Positions 27,444 through 37,300 of a DNA stretch of 64,000 bases are shown in pieces. This stretch comes from Dyadobacter endophyticus. Its GTDB lineage: Bacteria; Bacteroidota; Bacteroidia; Cytophagales; Spirosomataceae. The notes beneath the pieces are model-generated. The model was not told the origin of the DNA and did not search any database. It was given only the letters and a program-made list of their open reading frames with translations. The stretch lies in contig NZ_BMIA01000002.1 of NCBI RefSeq assembly GCF_014641595.1, forward strand, positions 1,178,001-1,242,000. Reading direction: 5' to 3'. Within the stretch, counting starts at the first letter, position 1, and every line of letters begins with the position of its first letter. A program made the position numbers and the translations under genes.

Positions 27444-30197
27444 ATGATCCGTTACTACCTCCATATCCTTCCGATCCTTTTTACCATCACCAGCTATGCC
27501 GGGACACTTAAAGGCAAGCTGCTTGAAGCATCCACCGGCGAGCCCGCATTGGGTGTGGTGATCTACGTTGAAGGCACCAACCTGCATGATATTTCAGGGC
27601 TTGATGGTTCGTTCTCCATTTCCAATCTCCAAAAAGGTTCTTACCGGCTCAGCATCCGGCATATTTCCTATGCACCGATGCAAAAGGAATTTGCGATCGA
27701 CGGCAATGAGACAGTGCGGCTGGATTTAACACTCGAAGCTGCGGAGAGCCTTAAACTCGACGAAGTGGCCGTCACCGGCAAGCGCGATGGCGCGAGCGAC
27801 AACACCGCCCGCCTCATGGAGCGCAATGCGAGCCAGGTCATGAATATCGTTTCCGGCAAAACCATCCAGATTTCCCCTGACCTCACCGTTGCAAACGTGA
27901 TTCAGCGTATTTCCGGCATTTCCATCGAACGCAACAGCAATGGTGACGGCCAATACGCGATCCTGCGCGGTATGGACAAACGCTACAATTACACGCTTGT
28001 GAATGGGGTAAAGATCCCAAGCCCGGACAACAAATACCGCTATGTGCCGCTGGATATTTTTCCCTCAGACCTTCTCGACCGGCTTGAAGTTTACAAGGCC
28101 CTGACACCTGCCATGGAAGGCGACGCGATCGGCGGAGCCGTGAATATGGTGATGAAAGACGCACCGGACCAGTTTACTTTCTCGGCAAACGTCTCGACCG
28201 GCTATAACGAGCTGTTTATGGACCGGAAATTCATGGGTTACGAATTTCGGAGCATCCAGTCGAAATCCCCTTACGAGCGGAATGGCAACCAGTACAATGC
28301 AACCCCAGCCGATTTTTCGACGGCGGCTGTTAATTACAAGCTCAAAACACCCGCTCCCAACCTGCTGGGAAGCATTGCGATCGGGAACCGCTTTTTAAAA
28401 GACAAGCTGGGTGTCCTGCTCGCCGGAAGCTACCAAAACACCCACCGCGGCAGCAACAGTCTCTTTTTCGATTCGGAGACCGTCGATACCCTGCGCGGCG
28501 AAGCGCTCACCAAAATGAGCGAGCGGAAATATTCGGAGCAGCAGATCCGGTATGGTTTGCATTCTAAAATAGATTACCGGGTGAATGAGAGGCATAAAAT
28601 CCAGTTCTACAATGCGTTCATGAACCTCACGAATGTACAGGTACGGGATGTAAAATCCACCCAACTGACCATCGGTGGCTACGATCCGGTGGTGGGCAAT
28701 GCGACACTCAGCTATTCAACCCGCTCCCGGCTGACCAGACAGCAGATATTCAACAGCACATTACAAGGCAAGCACCAGCTGGCCGATGCGCTCGCATTGC
28801 AATGGTCGGCGGTGTATTCCAAAGCCATCAATGAGGTTCCCGACAATGTTACCGTGCCGCTGACAGGCGTTATGCAGCATTTTCAGGAAAGAAAAACAAC
28901 CGTAGGCGATGCATCGCGCCGGTGGGAGCACAACTCCGACCGTGACCTATCGGGCTACCTGAATTTAACCTACAACACAACCATAGGCGCAACACAAGTA
29001 GAATGGACAGCCGGCGGCTTGTTCCGCGACAAATCCCGCTCCAACTTTTACAACAACTACCAACTCCGTCCTGCCGACCCGTTTGCGGAATACGGAAAGG
29101 ATTTCACCGATTATACACAGATCCGCTGGACGATCCAGAACCCGCGCGGATCGGTAGGGAGTGCATTGACCTACGATGCGAGCGAACAGATCAAAGCGGG
29201 TTTTATACAATTTAAAGCTGAAACAAAAAACCTGGAAATGCTCGGTGGCGTGCGTGCGGAGAACACCAACCAGGGTTATTCGATGCTCTTCCCGATCGGT
29301 GAAGACCGGCCGAATGGCAACCAGAAATACACGGATATTCTTCCAAGCCTGCATTTGAAATACAAACCCGAGGAACATATTAACCTGCGGGCCTCGTACT
29401 TCCGTTCGATCAACCGCCCGGGTTTCTTCGAAATCGTACCCTACCGCATTGTAAACGAAGAGTACCAAGAACGTGGCAATCCCGGCCTGAAACGCGCAGT
29501 TGCCGACAATATCGATCTGCGCTACGAGCTCTTTCCACGCGCTTCGGAGCAGTTTATGGTGGGTGTTTTTTACAAAATGATCAAAGACCCGATTGAATAT
29601 ACCCTCCAACGCGACGCTGTGCGCGGACAGGACATTTATTACTCGCCGGGCAATTTCGGGAATGCCAGGAACTACGGGCTGGAAATCGATTATATCAAAT
29701 ATGTGAAGCAGTTCGGGATCAAAGCCAACTACACCTACACGCATTCGCGCATTACCACGCCCAAATCCAAGCGCATACGCAACGAGAGCGGCGACCTGGA
29801 AACGATCAACGTTGAGCAAACGCGGCCGCTTTACGGACAATCGGCGCATGTGGCCAACCTTTCGATACTCTATAAAAGCCAGAAAAACGGCATCGACGCG
29901 CAGCTGGCGGGCGGCTACACAGGCGACCGGATCAATACGGTTTCACAGTTTATCGACAATGACCTTTGGCAGAAAGGCTTCGTTCAAATGGATGCTTCCG
30001 TTGAAAAGACATTCCGTAATGGCCTCGGTGTGTTCCTGAAAGCCAATAATCTCCTCGACACGCCGATGGAAGTTTTCATGAAGAATACCAGCGCTTCCAA
30101 TGCCAATATCCCGAATCAAGACCTGCCCGGTAAGACGCTCATCCGCCGCGACCGTTACCAGCGCTCCTACCTCCTCGGCGTACGATACAAGTTTTAA
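27444..30197 (+). CDS. TonB-dependent outer-membrane receptor of the phytase locus
   Basis: A 917-residue receptor starting at the ATG at 27444, which begins the signal MIRYYLHILPILFTITSYAG; an earlier in-frame ATG at 27333 would put 37 unlikely residues ahead. A carboxypeptidase-regulatory-like domain (TLKGKLLEASTGEPALGVVI) is followed by the plug (ISPDLTVANVIQRISGISIER...ILRGMDKRYNYTLVNGVKIPSP) and a 22-strand-type barrel ending in a phenylalanine (LGVRYKF). There is no SusD partner, so this is a classic TonB receptor rather than SusC. The downstream beta-helix lipoprotein and phytase suggest phytate, a phosphorylated inositol or its metal complex as ligand (inference). Confidence 0.92.
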   Translation: MIRYYLHILPILFTITSYAGTLKGKLLEASTGEPALGVVIYVEGTNLHDISGLDGSFSISNLQKGSYRLSIRHISYAPMQKEFAIDGNETVRLDLTLEAAESLKLDEVAVTGKRDGASDNTARLMERNASQVMNIVSGKTIQISPDLTVANVIQRISGISIERNSNGDGQYAILRGMDKRYNYTLVNGVKIPSPDNKYRYVPLDIFPSDLLDRLEVYKALTPAMEGDAIGGAVNMVMKDAPDQFTFSANVSTGYNELFMDRKFMGYEFRSIQSKSPYERNGNQYNATPADFSTAAVNYKLKTPAPNLLGSIAIGNRFLKDKLGVLLAGSYQNTHRGSNSLFFDSETVDTLRGEALTKMSERKYSEQQIRYGLHSKIDYRVNERHKIQFYNAFMNLTNVQVRDVKSTQLTIGGYDPVVGNATLSYSTRSRLTRQQIFNSTLQGKHQLADALALQWSAVYSKAINEVPDNVTVPLTGVMQHFQERKTTVGDASRRWEHNSDRDLSGYLNLTYNTTIGATQVEWTAGGLFRDKSRSNFYNNYQLRPADPFAEYGKDFTDYTQIRWTIQNPRGSVGSALTYDASEQIKAGFIQFKAETKNLEMLGGVRAENTNQGYSMLFPIGEDRPNGNQKYTDILPSLHLKYKPEEHINLRASYFRSINRPGFFEIVPYRIVNEEYQERGNPGLKRAVADNIDLRYELFPRASEQFMVGVFYKMIKDPIEYTLQRDAVRGQDIYYSPGNFGNARNYGLEIDYIKYVKQFGIKANYTYTHSRITTPKSKRIRNESGDLETINVEQTRPLYGQSAHVANLSILYKSQKNGIDAQLAGGYTGDRINTVSQFIDNDLWQKGFVQMDASVEKTFRNGLGVFLKANNLLDTPMEVFMKNTSASNANIPNQDLPGKTLIRRDRYQRSYLLGVRYKF

Positions 30198-30221
30198 TCA
30201 GTCATCAAAATTTTAAATCTC

Positions 30222-31499
30222 ATGAACCAATCCAAAATGAAACAGCTATTCATGCTTTCTGCGCTTGCCGCATTCCTGATCACCGGTTGCAGCGACGACA
30301 AATCGGAGCCCACTCCTATCGACAACAAGCCGACCGAAGAATCGGTATCCGGAGAAGTTTCCGGCACCTGGACCAAAGGCAATACCTACAAAGTGACCGG
30401 CCACATTCAAATCCCGGAAGGCAAATCGCTCACCATTGAAGAAGGCGTGACGGTACTTTTCAGCGACTCGGTGATCAAGCCGGAAGTGGTGGTAAAAGGC
30501 AACCTGTACAGCCTCGGAACTGCCGCAGCGCCCGTGAAATTCACCGTGCCCGATGCATGGAAAACCACTGGAAACCTCTTCGGCAACCTTTGGGGCGGAC
30601 TAATCGCCGCTCCCACTTCGGCTGAATTCGTCATGAGCAACACTATCCTCGAATACGGTGGTGCGGTAACGACGGACGAATCTCCATCCGTTAAAGCAAA
30701 ATTGTACAAAGCACTTCCCGGTGAGCACGTGCCGGTTATTTACTATTCCAATATCAGTGGCAAGCTGGTGGTTGTGAACAGCACTATCCGCAATTTTAAT
30801 GAAGACGGTTTTTATATCGAGGGTGGAAAGGTGATCATCGCCAACAATACCTTCAATACGACTGGCGTATCGGGCGGCGACGCGATCAATATTAAATCGG
30901 GTGTGCAGGCCGATGTCGCTTTCAATGTGGTGTACAGCCCCAATACCAACGCATTGAAACTCTCGAACTCGGGTGATCGCACGCCGCAGGCCTATGTCGT
31001 GGGTTATAACAACACGATCATTAATGCAGGTTGGAGAAGACCTACTACCAAAGGCGGTTCAATATGGCTGGAAAAAGGTGTTCGCGCTGATCTTTATAAC
31101 AACCTGCTTGCCAACGACCGCTTTGGAATCAAGAAAGAGAATGTAGATAAGTCGGTGGACAACCGTTCGGTGATTAACAACACGTTGTATTATGGTGCAA
31201 CCGAAGAAGGCGTAAAGCAATTCCAGCCGTCGGTAGAAATTCTGAAAGGCTCGAATGACCTCATTTCGGTGAAAGTAGGCGATAATGATCCTAAATTCGT
31301 GAACTACCCATTGACCACCGACAACAAAAACGCCACTTTCAACAGCGCGTGGGACTTCCACTTGCAAGCCGGTTCACCTGCTCTCGGCAAAGGAAAAACC
31401 AGTTTCACCCGCCTCTACGCAGAAGGCCTCGTCATCAACGGTGTAACCTACAAATCCCCCGCTCCTGCCGACTACATCGGGGCATTGGGGACTAAGTAA
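30222..31499 (+). CDS. Right-handed beta-helix surface lipoprotein
   Basis: A 425-residue lipoprotein with a signal ending ITGC (Cys23) and CSDDKSE, which fits the Bacteroidota surface-export signal. The rest is repetitive short beta strands of the parallel beta-helix type: HIQIPEGKSLTIEEGVTVLF, then strand runs such as LVVVNSTIRNFNEDGFYIEGGKVIIANNTF and many Asn-ladder turns. No polysaccharide-lyase catalytic residues can be assigned. It begins 24 bases after the receptor stop and precedes the phytase by 161 bases, so it is likely a binding or presenting partner of that receptor. Confidence 0.85.
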   Translation: MNQSKMKQLFMLSALAAFLITGCSDDKSEPTPIDNKPTEESVSGEVSGTWTKGNTYKVTGHIQIPEGKSLTIEEGVTVLFSDSVIKPEVVVKGNLYSLGTAAAPVKFTVPDAWKTTGNLFGNLWGGLIAAPTSAEFVMSNTILEYGGAVTTDESPSVKAKLYKALPGEHVPVIYYSNISGKLVVVNSTIRNFNEDGFYIEGGKVIIANNTFNTTGVSGGDAINIKSGVQADVAFNVVYSPNTNALKLSNSGDRTPQAYVVGYNNTIINAGWRRPTTKGGSIWLEKGVRADLYNNLLANDRFGIKKENVDKSVDNRSVINNTLYYGATEEGVKQFQPSVEILKGSNDLISVKVGDNDPKFVNYPLTTDNKNATFNSAWDFHLQAGSPALGKGKTSFTRLYAEGLVINGVTYKSPAPADYIGALGTK

Positions 31500-31532
31500 T
31501 TTCATTCAGATAAGTGTACCAGGCATAACGGC

Positions 31533-31637
31533 ATTGTCGGCCTGAGCGCGCGTGACAGTATTGTCAGCCTGAGCGAACCGGGCCGCCGGGCGGTCGAAGG
31601 CATCACGCACGATGTTTCGACTTCGCTCAACATGACA
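31533..31637. repeat. Cluster of REP-like elements between beta-helix and phytase genes
   Basis: Two direct copies of ATTGTCRGCCTGAGCG lie at 31533-31548 and 31560-31575 (15 of 16 identical). An inverted relative (reverse complement TGTCATGTTGAGCG) is at 31624-31637. The same core occurs in the 19063 palindrome. The unit matches the common dispersed Bacteroidota palindrome type TGTCANNNTGAGCG...TCGAA. RNA from here would fold and may adjust phytase expression relative to the receptor. Confidence 0.75.
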
Positions 31638-31660
31638 TCGCGTAAATCAATTCTAAACCA

Positions 31661-32752
31661 GTGAAAACATTCTTTCTCCCGGCCATCGGCCTGGCCGTAT
31701 CACTTGTGGCCTGCCAATCCAACAACAGCACGCCGATCCAATCCGCCAAGGCGGACACTATCAGCTCGATCATCCAGCCGGTTTTCATCACCGACACGGT
31801 TGCGCATGATACCGACGACCCCGCGATCTGGATCAACCCTGCCGACGCGGCCCAAAGCCTGATTATAGGCACAGATAAAGACCAGGACGGCGGCTTGTAC
31901 GTCTTCGACCTGCAAGGCAAGATACAACGTGACAAAAGCGTAACCGGCCTCAAACGCCCGGATAATGTGGATATTGAATACGGCCTGAGCCTTAGCGGAA
32001 AGCCTACGGATATTGCCGTTACCACCGAGCGCTTCACCCACAAGCTCCGCATTTACAGCGTGCCTGATATGAAACCCATCGACGACGGCGGCATAGAGGT
32101 TTTTGTAGGAGAAACAGGCGAAAATGTGCGTGATTTGATGGGTATCGCTCTTTACAAAAACAAATCAGGCAAAATTTACGCTATTGTGGGCCGCAAATCG
32201 GGACCCACCGATGGGACTTACCTTTGGCAATACCGGCTGGAAGACGACGGAAAGGGCCAGGTCAAAGCATCGCTCGTCCGTAAATTCGGGAAATACAGTG
32301 GTTTGAAAGAGATCGAAGCCATCGCCGTCGACGACCAGCTGGGCTATGTGTATTATTCCGATGAAGGCAGTGGCGTCCGCAAATACTATGCCGATCCTGA
32401 AAAAGGTAATGAAGAGCTGGCGCTGTTTGCTACCACCGGTTTTACGGAAGACCATGAAGGCATTTCCATTTACCAGCTTACCGACAGCACCGGCTACATC
32501 CTCGTTTCGGACCAGGGTGCCAACAGCTTCCAGATCTTTCCGAGGGAAGGGACATCCGGCAAACCCAACGAACATCCATTGTTAAGAAAAGTAACCGTCA
32601 AAGCCAGTCACAGCGACGGCTCCGACGTTGTTTCCCTTCCCCTCAATGCTCAATTCCGCAACGGCCTGTTCGTAGCCATGAGCGACGATAAGACGTTCCA
32701 TCTCTACCGCTGGGAAGATATTGCGGGAAAGGATTTGAAATCAATTAAATAA
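31661..32752 (+). CDS. Beta-propeller phytase (3-phytase family) lipoprotein
   Basis: A 363-residue protein with a GTG start and a lipoprotein signal ending LVAC (Cys18). It carries the hallmark motifs of the calcium-dependent six-bladed phytase: DDPAIWINP at about 52-60, GTDKDQDGGLYVFDL at 70-84, EAIAVDDQLGYVYYSDEGSGVRKYYADP and DHEGISIYQL...ILVSDQGANSF. It should release phosphate from phytate at the cell surface or in the periplasm, giving lower inositol phosphates. It is last gene of the receptor/beta-helix operon and is followed by a strong bidirectional terminator. The assignment is strong; the exact substrate is not shown by sequence. Confidence 0.94.
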   Translation: MKTFFLPAIGLAVSLVACQSNNSTPIQSAKADTISSIIQPVFITDTVAHDTDDPAIWINPADAAQSLIIGTDKDQDGGLYVFDLQGKIQRDKSVTGLKRPDNVDIEYGLSLSGKPTDIAVTTERFTHKLRIYSVPDMKPIDDGGIEVFVGETGENVRDLMGIALYKNKSGKIYAIVGRKSGPTDGTYLWQYRLEDDGKGQVKASLVRKFGKYSGLKEIEAIAVDDQLGYVYYSDEGSGVRKYYADPEKGNEELALFATTGFTEDHEGISIYQLTDSTGYILVSDQGANSFQIFPREGTSGKPNEHPLLRKVTVKASHSDGSDVVSLPLNAQFRNGLFVAMSDDKTFHLYRWEDIAGKDLKSIK

Positions 32753-32773
32753 CCCAAAATATCTATCATGCAA

Positions 32774-32803
32774 ATAGGCCGCCGGAAATCTCCGGCGGCC
32801 TAT
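32774..32803. terminator. Bidirectional terminator between phytase and susD
   Basis: A perfect 13-base GC-rich stem (32774-32786 with 32791-32803) has a 4-base loop and lies between the convergent phytase (ends 32752) and susD (ends 32857). The plus-strand side is followed by CTTGTTT, so it can serve both directions. Confidence 0.85.
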
Positions 32804-32856
32804 CTTGTTTACTATCTACTATTAAACTAACTGAGTTTAATGGTTAACCTGTTCTG

Positions 32857-34356
32857 CTAATATCCTTTGTTCTGATCCAGATTCGTATTATTCCGTATTT
32901 CGGCCGTTGGAATAGGGAAGAGCAATTCGCGCTCCGTCAACGTAGGTCCGTAAGAGAACTTGTGCCCCACGTAGTTATCAAACTTCTTGGTGGTAACATT
33001 GTACGCCTTACGTAGACGCGCCATATCGAACCAGGTGATATTCTCGAAGCACAACTCATGCCAGCGTTCTGCCCACACCGCCTCGCGGAATGTGTCTTTG
33101 GTAAGACCGGCGAGCGCAGGCAGCTCCGCACGGGTACGGATCGCGTTCACCGCCTCATAAGCTTTGGCAGAGGGGCCTCCAACCTCATTGGACGCTTCCG
33201 CGTACATCAGAAGTACATCGGCATAACGGATCACCGGCCAGTTGAGATCGCTGTTCGCACTGCTGGTTTGGGCTACGTTATCAAAGTGTTTGTAAATAAA
33301 ATAACCTCCAAGATCCACCACCTTGTTACGATCGCTTTCATTGGTGAATTTGGTGAAAAAGAATTGCTTCTCCTTTGCCCGCAAATCGCCCGCTTCGAAA
33401 GACTTCACAAAATCGCCCGTCGCGTAAATACCGCCTGTTTCATCGGAATAGGCAGAGATATTTTTGTTATAAGGGATAATGGAAACCTGCCAGTTGGAAG
33501 GGATCAGCTGGGTTTTGTACTGGATCATGAAGATATTCTCTTCAATGTTCTTCTTGGCCGGGTTATGCAGGTCGTCGTAGGTGGTAAACAATTTGAATGC
33601 CTTCGAATCGATCACTTCCTCTGCTTTCTTAGCGGCCAGATCATAATACGCAGCGCCTTTTTGCAACGGATACCCTGCCATGGTGAGATACACCTTCGCC
33701 AACAGCGATTTTACAGCGCCGAGCGTCACCTTACCACTGTTTTCGGTCATCGGAAGCCCGGATGCCTCCGCTGCTTTCAAATCCTCCACGATCTGGTTGT
33801 AAACCGCCTCCGGCGTGGCCGCTGCGGGACGCAATTGATCGGATTGCAGGTTAACCGGCGCCGTCACAAGCGGGATGTTTCCGAACATCTGCACGAGCTG
33901 AAAGTAATAGAATGCACGGAGGAAATAAGCCTCACCAAGCACCTTCTTCATTTCGGCAGCATCCATGGTAATGCCGGGGATCTTCGCAAGCGACAGGTTA
34001 GCACCGGCAATACCTTTGTAATATTGGGTCCAGTACGTTTGCCCGTAGCCATTATCGGAAGTATTCCGGAGATCTTTGATAAAATAGCTGTTCACTGCCT
34101 GGCCAAGGTCGGTACCGGCCAAACCAGTCCCGAATTCGGGCATCATCCACGCACCGCCGCCGAAACCGCTGTTCATAGGCTCGCGCAAAGGCGTGTAGAT
34201 TGCATTTACGGAGCTGCGTGCGTGCGCAGGCTGGGTGAAATAGTTCTCTTCGGTAAAGTTACTGGGATCCGACTCTTCCAGGAAGTCGGAACATCCCGTC
34301 GCCCCAAATAAGCTCAGCATAGCGAGCAAGCCGATTTTCTTTGATATGATTGTCAT
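32857..34356 (-). CDS. RagB/SusD family outer-membrane nutrient-binding lipoprotein
   Basis: A 499-residue SusD protein with a signal ending ATGC (Cys22) followed by SDFLEESDPSNFTEENYF, a typical SusD N-terminus. AYFLRAFYYFQLVQMFGNIPLV and the C-terminal WAERWHELCFENITWFDMARLRKAY are family signatures. It lies 27 bases after its susC partner and ends the sigma-FecR-susC-susD unit. No hydrolase follows, so its ligand must be processed elsewhere or imported intact. Confidence 0.95.
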   Translation of the reverse strand: MTIISKKIGLLAMLSLFGATGCSDFLEESDPSNFTEENYFTQPAHARSSVNAIYTPLREPMNSGFGGGAWMMPEFGTGLAGTDLGQAVNSYFIKDLRNTSDNGYGQTYWTQYYKGIAGANLSLAKIPGITMDAAEMKKVLGEAYFLRAFYYFQLVQMFGNIPLVTAPVNLQSDQLRPAAATPEAVYNQIVEDLKAAEASGLPMTENSGKVTLGAVKSLLAKVYLTMAGYPLQKGAAYYDLAAKKAEEVIDSKAFKLFTTYDDLHNPAKKNIEENIFMIQYKTQLIPSNWQVSIIPYNKNISAYSDETGGIYATGDFVKSFEAGDLRAKEKQFFFTKFTNESDRNKVVDLGGYFIYKHFDNVAQTSSANSDLNWPVIRYADVLLMYAEASNEVGGPSAKAYEAVNAIRTRAELPALAGLTKDTFREAVWAERWHELCFENITWFDMARLRKAYNVTTKKFDNYVGHKFSYGPTLTERELLFPIPTAEIRNNTNLDQNKGY

Positions 34357-34383
34357 TGTTACTTTCGGTAAGAGTCAATATTG

Positions 34384-37300
34384 TTATAAACCGATGTTCA
34401 GGCCGAGCATGAATACTCTTGGCTTCGGATAGTCATACAAACCAAATCCCTGGTCGAAAGGCGATCCGGAGTTCGAAACCTCAGGGTCATAACCTTTGTA
34501 TTTGGTTGTTACAAAGAAGTTCTGAACGGATGCATAAGCCCTCAAACGTTCCAGTTTCATTTTCGATGCGATGTGCGACGGGAACACATAAGCCAGCAAC
34601 AGGTTGCGCCCGCGGATAAACGATGCGTCAGTTACCTTGTGGCTGTCGTTGTTGGTCGTGTAGTAAGCATTGATCGGGCGGATCTGCGCGATTGTTGTGT
34701 TCTGGTTGGTTTCTGTCCAGGCATTCAACACGGTTTTATAGCTGTTCGCAATACCCTGGCGATCCTCAGCCGAGTGGATACTTCTGTCGAGCACATCGTT
34801 GCCGTACATGTATTGCAAATCAACCGTCAATGACCATTGTTTGAAGTTGAATGTGTTGAGGAATGTACCGAAGCCATCAGGAATACCTTTACCAATGATT
34901 GTACGGTCGTTATCGTTGATCGTGCCGTCGTTGTTCAGGTCTTTGTACTTCACGTCACCAGGCAGCATATTGTATTTTTTCGCCTGCTCAGCCTCAGCTG
35001 TTGACCAGATACCTTCGTGTACCCGTCCGAACATCGAACCCACCGGCTCGCCTACGCGGATTACCGTAGCCCCGGAGAAGATATCGCTACCACCCGACAG
35101 CGCCAGTACCTTGTTTTTGTTTACCGAAATGTTGAATGTAGTGCTCCAAGAGAAATCACCCGCTTTGATATTGGTAGAGTTGACCGCAAACTCGAAGCCT
35201 TTGTTTTCCATGCTGCCAATATTGGTAAAGATGCTTGCATAGCCGCTGCTCAAAGGAAGCGGTGCATCCAGCAACATCTCGTTCACTTTCCTGCGATACA
35301 GGTCCAATTCGAAGCTGATGCGGTTCTGGAACAAGCCCAGCTCTATACCCAAATCCACCTGTTGTGTTTTCTCCCATTGCAGGTTGGAGTTGGACATCCG
35401 GCCTACACCGATACCGATGTTACGGGTTCCTCCGAAGATGACATCAGAGCTTGCCAAACCTGCAAGCGCGCGGTAGGCGGGAATTTCCGAGTTACCGGTA
35501 GCACCGTAGCTCGCACGGATTTTCAGGTTGGAAATCGAATTTGAATTTTTCAGGAATTCTTCTTCGTTCACACGCCATGCCAACGCCGCGGAAGGAAAGA
35601 ACGCGTACCGGTTGGCATCCCCGAATTTCGACGAGCCATCAAGACGGCCTGTGAATGTAACCAGGTACTTGTTCATCAGGCTGTAATTGATCCTCGCGAA
35701 GTAGGAGTTCAGACCGTAAGCCGTTGCGGCCGAGCTGGGCGCGAGCGCCGTTGCTCCCGCGCCGAGGTTGTTATATTGGAAATAAGTGTCCGTAAAAACC
35801 TGGCTGCGGGCTACGTTATCGAAACGATCCACGTGCTGCCACGACAACCCGAGCATCGCGTTAATCGAATGGATCTTGCCAAAGTCTTTGAAGTAGGTGA
35901 GGTAATTCTCAAACTGCCATGAATTGTACCGGCTACTGCTCACCGACGCGTCGCCATTGCTGGAAATGTATTGAAGTCCGGCTGCTGCGAAGTAATCATT
36001 ACGTTGGTTGATCACGTTCGCGCCTACGGTAGAACGTAATTCCAGCCCGTCGGCAAGGCGGATGTTGGCATACATATTACCCAACATGGTTTGTGTTTTC
36101 AGGAAATAGAGGCGTTCGGCCACCACGCGGAGCGGACTGTCGCCACCTTCCATTCCTGGGTAATCGCGGTTACTGGCCCATTTGCCGTCGGGATATTTTA
36201 CCGGGATGATCGGCAATGCTTCCAGCACCTGGCGCATAGCTGTAATACCCCCGCCGCCAAGTTGATCAATTTGCTTCTCGTTCTGGTCGGTGTAGCCCAG
36301 CGTACCGCCCACTTTCAGCCAGCTTTTGATTTGTGAATCAAATACAAAACGGCCCGCGAAACGTTTCTGCCACGAATCCTTGATAATACCGTCCTCATTA
36401 CGATAGTTCAGGAATGCTCCGAAGCTGCCCTTTTCGTTACCCCCTGTGAAACCAAGCTGATGGTTTTGGGTAAATGCCTTTTGGAAAGTCTCTTTCTGCC
36501 AATCGGTGTCGTACAATGGGTTGCCGTTCGAGTCAAAAAGCAACGGGTTAGTCCGTTTCAGCTTGGGATCGGTGTATTTGGTTCCGGTTGCCCAACCTAC
36601 GGGGTCATATTTGGCCGCATTGGCGTAAATGGTTTCCTCCACCTGCAAAAACTCTTTCGAATTCAATACAGGCAGTTTTTTGGGGGCTATACCAATACTG
36701 AAATCCGTGTCATAGGTAACTTTTCCGCCCCCGGCTGTGCCGCGTTTGGTCGTAACAAGGATAACCCCGTTGGCACCACGCGCACCGTAGATCGCCGTGG
36801 AAGACGCATCTTTCAGGACTTCGATGGATGCAATGTCGTTCGGGTTCAGATAATCGATTGGCGTACTACCGTTTGCCAGTTCTACGGCATTCAGGATTAC
36901 CCCATCGATCACGTAAAGGGGATTGTTGGAAACACTGATAGAGCTGGCTCCTCGAATGCGGATATTGGCACGACCACCCGGACGGCCCGAGTTCGACGAC
37001 ACGTTCACCCCGGTAATGCGCCCGGAAAGTCCCTGGTTCAGCGAAGAAGCCGGGCGTTCCTGCAATACATCGGCCTTGATCGTACCGACTGCGCCTGTAA
37101 GGTCAGATTTTTTAACCGTACCATAGCCCACTACCACCACCTCTTCCAGTGCATTTTCATCCGGCCCCAGATTTACCGTCAGCGCCGATTGGTTTCCCAC
37201 CGCCACCTCCTGCGATTTGTAGCCTACAAAACTAAAAACCAGTACGGGCTGACCGCCATCCGGAATTTCCAGACTGAAATCACCGGCCGCGCCGGTGGAA

